Origin: Armatimonadota bacterium
GTDB lineage: Bacteria > Armatimonadota > Fimbriimonadia > Fimbriimonadales > Fimbriimonadaceae
Direction of reading: 5' to 3'
Assembly (NCBI GenBank): GCA_023392285.1
Contig: JAEVZK010000020.1
Location: forward strand, 1 to 40,238
Length of the DNA stretch: 40,238 bases
Shown: piece after piece, positions 31,964-39,438 of the stretch
Numbering within the stretch: the first letter of the stretch is position 1
Layout of the letters: every line of letters begins with the position of its first letter
Made by a program: the position numbers and the translations under genes
The notes under the pieces: generated by a model
Databases searched by the model: none
Seen by the model: the letters and a program-made list of their open reading frames with translations, nothing else
Told to the model about the DNA's origin: nothing

Positions 31964-33280
31964 TTATTTCAGCTCTTTCTTGAGGTAGTCGAGAAGGGTG
32001 TCCACGATGATCGGGTTGAATTCTCCACCCTTCCCCCATCGGGTTTGGCTGTCCAGCATCGACGTCGTCTTCGTAAAACCGTGGTCGATTCCTGCGAGCA
32101 GTTTGAATTCTGCAGTGCCTGGGCGCAGCTTATTCACGTAAGCGGCGATGCGTTCGTGATCGTCTCGCCCCGAAAGAAAGTCGTTCTCCGAGTAGATCGA
32201 GAGAACGTCGCAACGAGAGTCGCGCCAACCTTTGGCGAGGTTGGTGTTCGCAAGTTCACGAAAGAAAGGGATGCCCACTCCCGAATAAGTCTCTCCATCC
32301 GGGAAGGTTTCCTTCACAAATTGCGCCAACTCCGGGCGCTTGGTCGCGATCTGAGCCGGAGTCATGCTCTCGCCAAAGAGAAAGTGCAGGGTGGTGCTTA
32401 GCTGCTTCTGAGCTTGATCTAACTCGTTTTCGTCTGCTCCTGCGAGCTCGCTTTGGCGTCGAGTGTTCTCCAGCATGTACTCGGTGAACGATTTGATGAG
32501 TGTGCCGTTGACGATAAGCGCCTTCACCGGCTCTTCAGCGGCAACGAGCGGGCCAAAGCAACCGCCCATGCTATGGCCGAAGATTGCGATTCGCTTACTG
32601 TCGATGAACGGCAGCGTCTTCGCCAAGCGAAGCGCCTGGAGGTACGCATCCTGTTCCACCGAGAATTTGAGATCTTTGTAGGCCGGACCTTCGCTGTCTC
32701 CCATCCCGGGCTTATCGATCCGAATCGTGGCAAACCCGGCATGCGCGATCGGTCCAATGACATTTCCGTAGGGCATCGAGGCAAATGGCGCATCCACGCT
32801 ATAGGTTCCGATCCCACCGATGAGGAACAGGGCCGGGAATTTGCCATCACCCTTCGGCTTGGTAAGGATCACTCGAATGCGTTTCCCTTGGCTGACCACC
32901 TGATCGTAAATCACGTCCAGCTCTGGCTCGGTCACTTTCGGGCGTTCTGCCATCGTGCCGGTAGAGGAAGACTCTTTGTCAGCGCGCTTGAAGCGGACAT
33001 TCACCTTGGCACCCGCATCGAGCGTGCGTACCACCGACACAAATTCCGTCGGATCGTCGATCTTCTGCCCATTTAGGGAGATCAGAATGTCATCAGCTTT
33101 GAGCCCCATCGCTTCTGCGGTGCCCCCTGCCACGATCCGCGCCACTTTGACTCCACCCGAATACGGAGCCGCCTGCACTCCAAAAAATCCTTTGCGGGGC
33201 AGAGGCGCTCCCCTTTGAACATCTCCACCAAGGGCGAGGCAAGAAAGGCAAGCAATGGTAAGCACGAGCGGAAAACGCAT
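31964..33280 (-). CDS. Secreted PDZ-domain alpha/beta hydrolase
   Basis: A 438-residue exported protein (signal peptide about 1-19, ending ALGGDVQ). Residues about 30-100 form a PDZ domain (GFFGVQAAPYSGGVKVARIVAGGTAEAMGLKADDILISLNG). A hydrolase domain follows with the nucleophile elbow GHSMGG, an acidic residue in SIYSENDFLSGRDDH and the final histidine in AGIDHGFT. The N-terminal PDZ on a hydrolase of this kind resembles secreted dienelactone-hydrolase-like esterases. Substrate unknown. The start at 33280 lacks a ribosome-binding site. Confidence 0.85.
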   Translation of the reverse strand: MRFPLVLTIACLSCLALGGDVQRGAPLPRKGFFGVQAAPYSGGVKVARIVAGGTAEAMGLKADDILISLNGQKIDDPTEFVSVVRTLDAGAKVNVRFKRADKESSSTGTMAERPKVTEPELDVIYDQVVSQGKRIRVILTKPKGDGKFPALFLIGGIGTYSVDAPFASMPYGNVIGPIAHAGFATIRIDKPGMGDSEGPAYKDLKFSVEQDAYLQALRLAKTLPFIDSKRIAIFGHSMGGCFGPLVAAEEPVKALIVNGTLIKSFTEYMLENTRRQSELAGADENELDQAQKQLSTTLHFLFGESMTPAQIATKRPELAQFVKETFPDGETYSGVGIPFFRELANTNLAKGWRDSRCDVLSIYSENDFLSGRDDHERIAAYVNKLRPGTAEFKLLAGIDHGFTKTTSMLDSQTRWGKGGEFNPIIVDTLLDYLKKELK

Positions 33281-33461
33281 GTTAAGGGCATACGTGCGAC
33301 ACGGTCGCGAAGATTCCCGCAGAAACTTGATGCGAAATCATCCGTCCCTAATAGTGGAATCGATGCAAAGGAAGGCTCGTGCGTACGCATTCGCTCAGGG
33401 TGGAGCAACGGCTTGCAGTTGTGAGTTTTTGACAAATTCACCACTAAGACCTACGATTAGC

Positions 33462-33491
33462 TTGACAATAACCTGAAAAACATGCTTATAT
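33462..33491 (+). promoter_or_regulatory. Promoter of the outer-membrane beta-barrel gene
   Basis: TTGACA (33462-33467) is a perfect -35, and TTATAT (33486-33491) is the likely -10 with 18 bp between. The ATG at 33533 follows GGAGG (33516-33520) with a spacing of 12 bases. The remainder of the 252-bp gap from 33281 holds the divergent hydrolase promoter. Confidence 0.7.
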
Positions 33492-33532
33492 GACGCTGAC
33501 TCCCTGCGGGGTTCTGGAGGAACAAAACTTTC

Positions 33533-34021
33533 ATGGATAAGAAACTAATCCTGGCAGCAGCGTTGGCTTGCGTCGCCGGTGTTGCGTCTGCACAAGAGGA
33601 CATCATTCGACCTGTACAAGGAGCGAAGGAATTCGGCTTCTTCGGTAACTACACGTCGGTCGGTGGTTCCAATGCTTACAGCATCAACGGCTCGGTTGGT
33701 TATTACATCACCAACAACCTGGTTGGCCAAGCATCGCTTGGTTTCAGCAAGGTAAACGACAGCCCGACTGCCACAAACATTTTCGTCGGCGCACGATACG
33801 AGTTCGACATTCAAGGTCAGCTGGTACCGTACGTTCTCGCTGGTATCTACTTCACGGATAGCGGCAACAACAGCGATAGCGCACTCCGCGCTGGTGGCGG
33901 CGTCAACTACTACGTTCGCCCGAACGCAGCTCTCTTTGCTGAACTCACGTTCTTCAAGGTCAGCGGCAATTCGGACACCGTAACTAGCCTCGACTTCGGC
34001 CTTCGCGTTTTCTTCCGATAA
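33533..34021 (+). CDS. Small outer-membrane beta-barrel protein
   Basis: A 162-residue exported protein with a signal peptide (to about residue 21, ending ASAQE). The rest is alternating hydrophobic/polar strands typical of an eight-stranded barrel (FGFFGNYTSVGG, YSINGSVGYYITN, NLVGQASLGFSKV, NIFVGARYEFDIQG) with a C-terminal aromatic residue, LRVFFR. It resembles the OmpA/OmpW-like or DUF-type porin-like small barrels. The gene has its own promoter and terminator, and a strong start, suggesting an abundant envelope protein. Confidence 0.85.
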   Translation: MDKKLILAAALACVAGVASAQEDIIRPVQGAKEFGFFGNYTSVGGSNAYSINGSVGYYITNNLVGQASLGFSKVNDSPTATNIFVGARYEFDIQGQLVPYVLAGIYFTDSGNNSDSALRAGGGVNYYVRPNAALFAELTFFKVSGNSDTVTSLDFGLRVFFR

Positions 34022-34037
34022 GGTCTAAACGCCCATC

Positions 34038-34072
34038 GAGCCGGTTTTCTTCGTGAAAACCGGCTCTTTTTT
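34038..34072 (+). terminator. Rho-independent terminator
   Basis: GAGCCGGTTTTC pairs with GAAAACCGGCTC over 12 bp around a five-base loop, followed by TTTTTTGTTT. It follows 17 bp after the beta-barrel stop. Confidence 0.9.
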
Positions 34073-34101
34073 GTTTCAAGATAAGAGCAGGAAGCGTTCC
34101 A

Positions 34102-36357
34102 ATGAAATTTTTTCTACCTGCCGCCCTCGCGCTCGCCATCCTCGCCGGAGTTGCGATCGCCCGTAACCAACAGTCGGATTTCTTCACCCTAAATGCCGGA
34201 CTCTCCAAGAGCTTTGACGATACCGTGAAGCCGACGTCGGTGGCATTCAGCCGAGATGGTGCCTTGCTTGCATCGATCGACGAGAAGGGAGTGATCTCGC
34301 TGCACAACGTGGCCGCAGGCTCCGTTCTCGGTTCAGCGCCTGCCCACAAGGCCGGCAAATCCGCCGTCGCGTTCTCGCCAATCGGCGACGAACTCGCATC
34401 GTGGGGACAGGACCAGCAGGTGGTGCTTTGGAAGACCGAAGGTTTGAAGCAGGTCAAGGTGGTCGCGTCCACCGGAGGCAAGCCGGGAACCCTGGCATTC
34501 AATGGAGATGGAACGCGGCTCGCCTGCGGAGGAGATGACGGGACTATCCGCGTCTTCAATGCGATCGACGGCAGCCAAATTACTTCCTATAAAGCGCACG
34601 GTAAGGCAATCCTCGCCATGGCCTTCGAGCCAAGCGGACGCACGATTGTCAGCCTTGGGGCGGATCGCAATATGAAGACCAGCGATGCTGCGACAGGCCA
34701 GATCGTGAAGGAGAAATTCCTCCCCGCCAAAATCAAGTTCGATGCTAAGCCGGAAGACGAATTTCAGCAGATCAGGTCTGCCTCTTGTACGCCCGATGGC
34801 TCCCTCTTTGCGATTGGGGGTTACAACTTTTATCGCCAGCTAGGAGGCATGCCCCGCGAGTACGAGTTCGTGATGCTCTATGATCGAAGCGGACGCCGCC
34901 TGCTTCGGATCAATGACCCGAACTCGGTCAACATGAGCCTCTGCGTCAGCATCACTCCGGATGGCAAGCTCGTTGGAACCTCCGCGCCCGACGGCAAGAT
35001 GCGAGTGTGGGACGTTCAAAGGCGCGAGAAGGCGGTCGAGCAGACATCGCAAGGCAGTATCAAGGCAACGACCGCTACCAAGGTCGGCGACAACTACTTA
35101 TTCGCCGTTGCCGGGAAGACCGCGGGCGTTACCGCTGTGACCCCCACCGAGCCCGAGCCAACTCCCCAGGGAGAAGAGGCTAAGGTCGTAAAGGACGGGC
35201 TGTCAATCGAATTCGCGAACCCGGGGGAAGGATCGCCGATCGTGTCGTCGCCCACACTGGAAATCACTGCCGAAGTCAATGGCCTCACCTCTCAGCCCAA
35301 ATGGTCGATAGACGTAGCTGGCCATCCGACCGCGCCGGTCACGCTCACCCCGAGCGACAGCCGCGATCTCATCGAGACGCGCGATGCGGACCCGTCGGAG
35401 AAGGTTGGCAAAGCTCAAGCAGTCAAGGTGGCGCCAGGCGTCGTCAGCATTTCCCAAAATCTCCAACTTAGCGAAGGCCCCAACCGTATTCGAGTGACCG
35501 TTCAGGATGGAGACAAGCGCGTGACCGCGATCAAGACCGTGTGCTACGTCCCTGCCGGGGACACTCTCGACAAGAGCAAGATCTATTCTAATAACTTTGC
35601 CGTCATCGTGGGGGTTGATAAATACACCGGCAAGAGCGGGAAAAACATTCCCGCCTTAAGCGCCGCGACTGCCGACGCTGAAGCATTGGCGAAGGTGCTG
35701 AAGGAGAATTACGGATTCAAAGACGTCGTCCTCCTCACGGATGCTGCCGCCACGAAGGCCGCGGTGATGAAAGCGCTGAACCGCTTGACCGACGCCAATG
35801 TGGTTCAACCCAATGATCGAGTGGTGGTCTTCTGGTCTGGCCACGGGCAAACCGTCACCGCGCCCGAAGGTGGCCAGGTCGGATTCCTGTTGCCGACGGA
35901 TGCTTCAGTAGATTTCACCAATCTCGACAACATCGCCCCCTATCGCAACACCTGCGTGCCGATGGATGAAATCGCCCAACTTGCCCGCGATATCCCCGCC
36001 AAGCACGTTCTGTTCCTGGTCGATGCATGCTTCTCCGGCATAGCCGCTGCGAAGGGCAACGTCTACCCGCCAAACACCTTCGGAATCGAGCACCAAGCCT
36101 ATTTCGATGCGAAGCAGATCATCACCGCAAGCAGCCGCTTCGAACCGGCGAAGGAGAAGAATGGCCACGGCTACTTCACAAAGGCTCTCCTCGACGCACT
36201 TGCGGATCCTGCCTCGGACGAGAACAAGGACGGCTATCTGACGGCAAGTGAACTGTACAAAGCCATCACCCCGAAGGTTCAGACGATGAATACCAGCCAG
36301 AGCCCCCGGATGGCCAAATTCTCCCGTGGAGTTGGGGAGACGCTGTTCTTCAAGTAG
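34102..36357 (+). CDS. Secreted WD40-repeat and caspase (C14) domain protein
   Basis: A 751-residue exported protein with signal peptide (about residues 1-20). Residues about 40-350 are WD40 repeats (VAFSRDGALLASIDEKGVIS, VAFSPIGDELASWGQ, RLACGGDDGTIRVFNA, DGKMRVWDVQ). A central beta-sandwich region links to the C-terminal caspase domain from about residue 491 (NNFAVIVGVDKYTG). The catalytic dyad is present: His581 in SGHGQ and Cys643 in DACFSG. Bacterial caspase-like proteins cleave after basic residues and act in stress or death pathways. Here the order is reversed relative to most WD40-caspase proteins, and the protein is extracytoplasmic. GGAAGC 11 bp before the ATG is a likely ribosome-binding site. 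Confidence 0.9.
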   Translation: MKFFLPAALALAILAGVAIARNQQSDFFTLNAGLSKSFDDTVKPTSVAFSRDGALLASIDEKGVISLHNVAAGSVLGSAPAHKAGKSAVAFSPIGDELASWGQDQQVVLWKTEGLKQVKVVASTGGKPGTLAFNGDGTRLACGGDDGTIRVFNAIDGSQITSYKAHGKAILAMAFEPSGRTIVSLGADRNMKTSDAATGQIVKEKFLPAKIKFDAKPEDEFQQIRSASCTPDGSLFAIGGYNFYRQLGGMPREYEFVMLYDRSGRRLLRINDPNSVNMSLCVSITPDGKLVGTSAPDGKMRVWDVQRREKAVEQTSQGSIKATTATKVGDNYLFAVAGKTAGVTAVTPTEPEPTPQGEEAKVVKDGLSIEFANPGEGSPIVSSPTLEITAEVNGLTSQPKWSIDVAGHPTAPVTLTPSDSRDLIETRDADPSEKVGKAQAVKVAPGVVSISQNLQLSEGPNRIRVTVQDGDKRVTAIKTVCYVPAGDTLDKSKIYSNNFAVIVGVDKYTGKSGKNIPALSAATADAEALAKVLKENYGFKDVVLLTDAAATKAAVMKALNRLTDANVVQPNDRVVVFWSGHGQTVTAPEGGQVGFLLPTDASVDFTNLDNIAPYRNTCVPMDEIAQLARDIPAKHVLFLVDACFSGIAAAKGNVYPPNTFGIEHQAYFDAKQIITASSRFEPAKEKNGHGYFTKALLDALADPASDENKDGYLTASELYKAITPKVQTMNTSQSPRMAKFSRGVGETLFFK

Positions 36358-36433
36358 GAATCGCCTTCTATCGTGATTCATCATAGCGCGAAGCAGGGAC
36401 CCTTCATCGCCACAACAACCTTTCGTCGGTCGT

Positions 36434-36439
36434 TAGAAT
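36434..36439 (+). promoter_or_regulatory. -10-like hexamer, leaderless type
   Basis: TAGAAT ends six bases before the GTG start at 36446, which would place the transcription start at the first base of the codon. No Shine-Dalgarno sequence is present. Confidence 0.5.
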
Positions 36440-36445
36440 AAAGTC

Positions 36446-37447
36446 GTGCTGAACCCGCTGGAGCCCAACCTAATCCTAGCCCCGATGGAAGGAATAACGG
36501 ACGCTCCGATGCGCGCGCTGATGGGGGAATTGGGCGGCTTCTCCTTCTGCGTCTCCGAGTTCATCCGGGTCAGCTCCGACGTCTTGCCACCCAAAGCCTT
36601 TCCAAAGCATGTTCCCGAAGTCGCAAACAACTGCTTGACCCCCACTGGTCTGCCGGTTCAGGTTCAGATCCTTGGGGGTGATCCGGAACGCATGGCGCTG
36701 TCTGCACTGAACGCCTTGAAGGCAGGCGCAACCGCGATCGACATCAACTTCGGCTGCCCTGCAAAGACCGTGAACCGCCATGACGGGGGAGCTTCGATCC
36801 TGCGCTCGCCCTGCCGGATAAGAGAAATCGTTTCTGCAGTTCGACAAGCCGTCCCGACCGAAATTCCAGTCTCCGCGAAGTTACGCTTAGGCTGGGATTC
36901 AACTGAGACCGCAGAAGAAAACGCGCAGATGGCGGCCGAAGGAGGCGCGACCTGGATTACGATTCACGCTCGCACACGCATGCAAGGGTATCTGCCGCCC
37001 GTCTTCTATGCACCGCTCGGAAGAATCCGCAAAAATCTCGACGTGCCCCTGGTGGCGAACGGCGACATCTGGAACTTAGATGAGTTCCGACGTTGCCAAG
37101 ATGAAACCGGATGCAAGCATTTCATGCTGGGGCGTTGCGCCATGGCGAATCCACGCCTGCCTCGACTCATTGCCGCGGAACTTGGTCTGCCTACCAAGTG
37201 TGTCGAAAGCGAAAACGACTGGCCCGATTTGATGCGCAGACTTGAAAGATGGACCGCCTTCTACTCTGATTTCCCCAGCCGCAGCATGGTGCTGCGCTTT
37301 AAGCAATGGCTCAAGCTCGCCGCCAACTTCGGCGACTTCGTACACTTCGATGCCGTCAAGCTCTCGGACACGGTGGAGGAGTTCTACCGCAATCTGGAGC
37401 ACGCAACCAGTTCACAATCGCTGAGCCGCCAGTACTCGGCCGTTTGA
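36446..37447 (+). CDS. tRNA-dihydrouridine synthase, DusC-like
   Basis: Flavoenzyme that reduces a uridine of tRNA to dihydrouridine. The 333-residue protein starts MLNPLEPNLILAPMEGITDA, with FGCPAKTVNRHDGGA bearing the catalytic Cys104, SAKLRLGWDS, IHARTRMQGY and a VPLVANGDIW FMN-binding stretch. The arrangement NFGCPAKTV-then-LGWDS matches the DusC subfamily (site U16 in E. coli). The start is GTG at 36446; later Met codons would remove the conserved PMEGIT strand. The gene stands alone. Confidence 0.92.
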   Translation: MLNPLEPNLILAPMEGITDAPMRALMGELGGFSFCVSEFIRVSSDVLPPKAFPKHVPEVANNCLTPTGLPVQVQILGGDPERMALSALNALKAGATAIDINFGCPAKTVNRHDGGASILRSPCRIREIVSAVRQAVPTEIPVSAKLRLGWDSTETAEENAQMAAEGGATWITIHARTRMQGYLPPVFYAPLGRIRKNLDVPLVANGDIWNLDEFRRCQDETGCKHFMLGRCAMANPRLPRLIAAELGLPTKCVESENDWPDLMRRLERWTAFYSDFPSRSMVLRFKQWLKLAANFGDFVHFDAVKLSDTVEEFYRNLEHATSSQSLSRQYSAV

Positions 37448-37573
37448 GAGTTGAATTCCTAGACCGGTCTTGCCGAACCCACAAATGTAAATCAATCTGC
37501 TTATTCAGAAACTCCTCCGCCTGTGGCTGTAACAATGCTTGGGAGTACGCGGCTCGGGAACTGTCTGTCTGCG

Positions 37574-37876
37574 TCACGGATGCGGCGTTATCGCCACGAC
37601 TTTAATGATGCCCCTGCCTGGTCCGTAATGCCAGAAAACGCGCCAGGCGGTGGGCGTGTCGTTCTCCACGCAAGCTTCAAAAACCTTCTCGCCGTTCGCC
37701 CCCTTGAGGAACTCGTGCTCATGTGTGTGCAGGCCTGGATGCCTCGGGTTGTTTTCGAGTAGCCCCAGGCATTTCCGGACCTTCTTGAGCTTGTCGAGGT
37801 CCTTCTTCTCCTCGTCGAACTCCAGGTCCTGCAAGTCTTCCTCGGCTCGAGGCGTGAATTCGAGCCGAAAGGGCAT
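37574..37876 (-). CDS. RelE/ParE-superfamily toxin
   Basis: A 100-residue protein: MPFRLEFTPRAEEDLQDLEF, then KVRKCLGLLENNPRHPGLHT, VFEACVENDTPTAWRVFWHY and a final IIKVVAITPHP. This is the fold of RelE-like toxins, which cleave mRNA or inhibit gyrase. It starts at ATG 37876, sharing one base with the stop of its partner (TGATG), as expected for a coupled toxin-antitoxin pair. Nearly all codons end in G or C, unlike neighbouring genes, which suggests horizontal transfer. Confidence 0.8.
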   Translation of the reverse strand: MPFRLEFTPRAEEDLQDLEFDEEKKDLDKLKKVRKCLGLLENNPRHPGLHTHEHEFLKGANGEKVFEACVENDTPTAWRVFWHYGPGRGIIKVVAITPHP

Positions 37877-38157
37877 CACTCGTCGACCTGGTCGTCGGCG
37901 TACTGGGCGAAGCTGCCGAGGTGCCTGATTTCTCCTCGGGCGGACTGCGCGAGTCCCTCCTGCACGGCACCCAGCGCCTCCTTGTTCTGCCATAGCCACA
38001 TCTCCCGCTTCGGGATGACCACCACTGGAACAAGGGTGATTGTTCCGTCGTCGCTGCGCTCGACCCGGTACTGCTCGTTCGCCAGGTCCTTGCCAAGGGT
38101 CAAGCGCCCCAGGGCGTCTATGCGTTTAATCTCGTCTCCTGTCTGGGTTCTTGCCAC
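37876..38157 (-). CDS. AbrB/SpoVT-like antitoxin of the toxin-antitoxin pair
   Basis: A 93-residue protein starting VARTQTGDEIKRIDALGRLT, with LGKDLANEQYRVERSDDGT and VPVVVIPKREMWLWQ. The RIDALGRLTLGK region is the swapped-hairpin AbrB-type DNA-binding domain. I prefer the GTG start at 38157 because GGAG stands at correct spacing and TACAAT lies upstream at 38175-38170 (preceded by TGC, an extended -10). A longer in-frame ATG at 38187 would place that promoter inside the coding region. The pair probably autoregulates. Confidence 0.75.
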   Translation of the reverse strand: MARTQTGDEIKRIDALGRLTLGKDLANEQYRVERSDDGTITLVPVVVIPKREMWLWQNKEALGAVQEGLAQSARGEIRHLGSFAQYADDQVDE

Positions 38158-38325
38158 TTCTGAGTCTCCATTGTAGCAGATTGCCATTCTGCCATTTTGG
38201 TTCTTCCATATTGATGACGCGAAAGATCACTGGTAGAGTTCCGAAGTTTCTTCATTGAGAGCCTCGGCTCAATCCAACTTCAACCAGGTCAGGCTCCGTC
38301 CGGATCGTGTGGATAAACAGATTGG

Positions 38326-39360
38326 TCAGAAGTTGTACTTACCGATATTCTCCTTGGTAAATGTGATCGTTCCGCCCAGCATCACGTTGTCTCCCTCCAC
38401 CTTCTTTTCTCCCAAGCGGCCAGCTTTTAGGGTCGTAGAACCGCTCTTGAGGTCTCCGTCAACCAGAGCGCGTGCGGTATACACAGTCAAATATCCGAGG
38501 TCTTTCGTGTTCCAGAGGATCACCGACTTCACGACTCCACCCTCGACATAGCTTCTCATGTCATTCGGCGTCGCAAGTCCCGTCACCATCACCTGCCCGG
38601 TCTTCCCAGCCTGCTTGATCGCCTCCGCCGCTCCTGGGAACGACACCGAGCTGATGGCAAAGATGCCCTTTAGGTTGGGATAAGCCTTCATCAAATCCTG
38701 CGTCACCGAAAACGCAAGCTTTTGGTCTTCGTTGGACGGTTTGACATCGACAAGGTTGAGCTTGGGATATTTCTTCAGCTCCTCTTTCATGTACTTGATC
38801 CACTCGTTCTGATTGGCAGCCGTCAGCGAGGCCGTGACAATCGCTACATCGCCGCTCGCCGAATCTCCTCCCAAATCCTTCGCCATGGTGTCGACCAACG
38901 CATCGCCAATATCCTTTGCGGTGGCCTGATTGACAAAAAACTCTCGAGTATCAGGGGCGGCATCCGCATCCCAAGTGATCACCTTGACGCCTGCGTCTTC
39001 CGCTCTTTTCATCGCTGGTCCAAGAACCGCCGGATCATTTGGGGAAACCGCGATCACATCGACTCCCTGCGCCGTCCATTGATCGATCAGCTTCACTGCG
39101 TCGGCGGCGTCGCCACTCGTTGGCCCGTCATAAATCAGCTCGACGTTCCCAAGCTCCTTCGCGGCCTCTTGTGCACCCTCGGAGCAGCTGGTGAAGTAGG
39201 GCACACCCTTCTTCTTAGGCAGCAGACAGACCGTGATTTTCTTGCCCGAAGTCGCGGGGTTATCACCGGCCGCTTCGGTTCCAGAACTGGCAGGAGAATT
39301 CGAGCAGCCGATCAAGCAAGCGAGGGCAAAAAACGTCAGGACGAGCGAGACACCTTTCAT
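38326..39360 (-). CDS. Rhamnose/AI-2-type sugar ABC substrate-binding lipoprotein
   Basis: A 344-residue lipoprotein (lipobox LIGC, Cys19) of the periplasmic-binding type I fold. The order of motifs closely follows LsrB and RhaS: GAQEAAKELGNVELIYDGPTS, VDVIAVSPNDPAVLGPAMKR, VKVITWDADAAPDTREFFVNQ, NQNEWIKYMKEEL, VTGLATPNDMRSYVEGG, VILWNTKDLGY. It binds a pentose/deoxyhexose or a furanosyl autoinducer; the sequence does not settle which. It is downstream of a permease gene in the same direction (78 bp gap) and is the last visible gene of an importer operon. Confidence 0.9.
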   Translation of the reverse strand: MKGVSLVLTFFALACLIGCSNSPASSGTEAAGDNPATSGKKITVCLLPKKKGVPYFTSCSEGAQEAAKELGNVELIYDGPTSGDAADAVKLIDQWTAQGVDVIAVSPNDPAVLGPAMKRAEDAGVKVITWDADAAPDTREFFVNQATAKDIGDALVDTMAKDLGGDSASGDVAIVTASLTAANQNEWIKYMKEELKKYPKLNLVDVKPSNEDQKLAFSVTQDLMKAYPNLKGIFAISSVSFPGAAEAIKQAGKTGQVMVTGLATPNDMRSYVEGGVVKSVILWNTKDLGYLTVYTARALVDGDLKSGSTTLKAGRLGEKKVEGDNVMLGGTITFTKENIGKYNF

Positions 39361-39368
39361 GTGATCTC

Positions 39369-39374
39369 AGTGTA
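39369..39374 (-). promoter_or_regulatory. -10-like hexamer, leaderless type
   Basis: On the minus strand TACACT ends eight bases before the ATG at 39360. It suggests that the binding-protein gene also has its own promoter besides readthrough from the permease gene. Confidence 0.4.
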
Positions 39375-39438
39375 ATGCATCACGGGCTTTCGCGAAGGTG
39401 AGCCCAAAAACACCGAACACTTTCTCCCAAACAAAGGA

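Noticed and set aside
37356..37577. 73-codon minus-strand frame across the end of dusC
   Set aside because: It overlaps the conserved 3' end of dusC and shows no domain. The 126 bp between dusC and the toxin gene otherwise hold nothing I can support.
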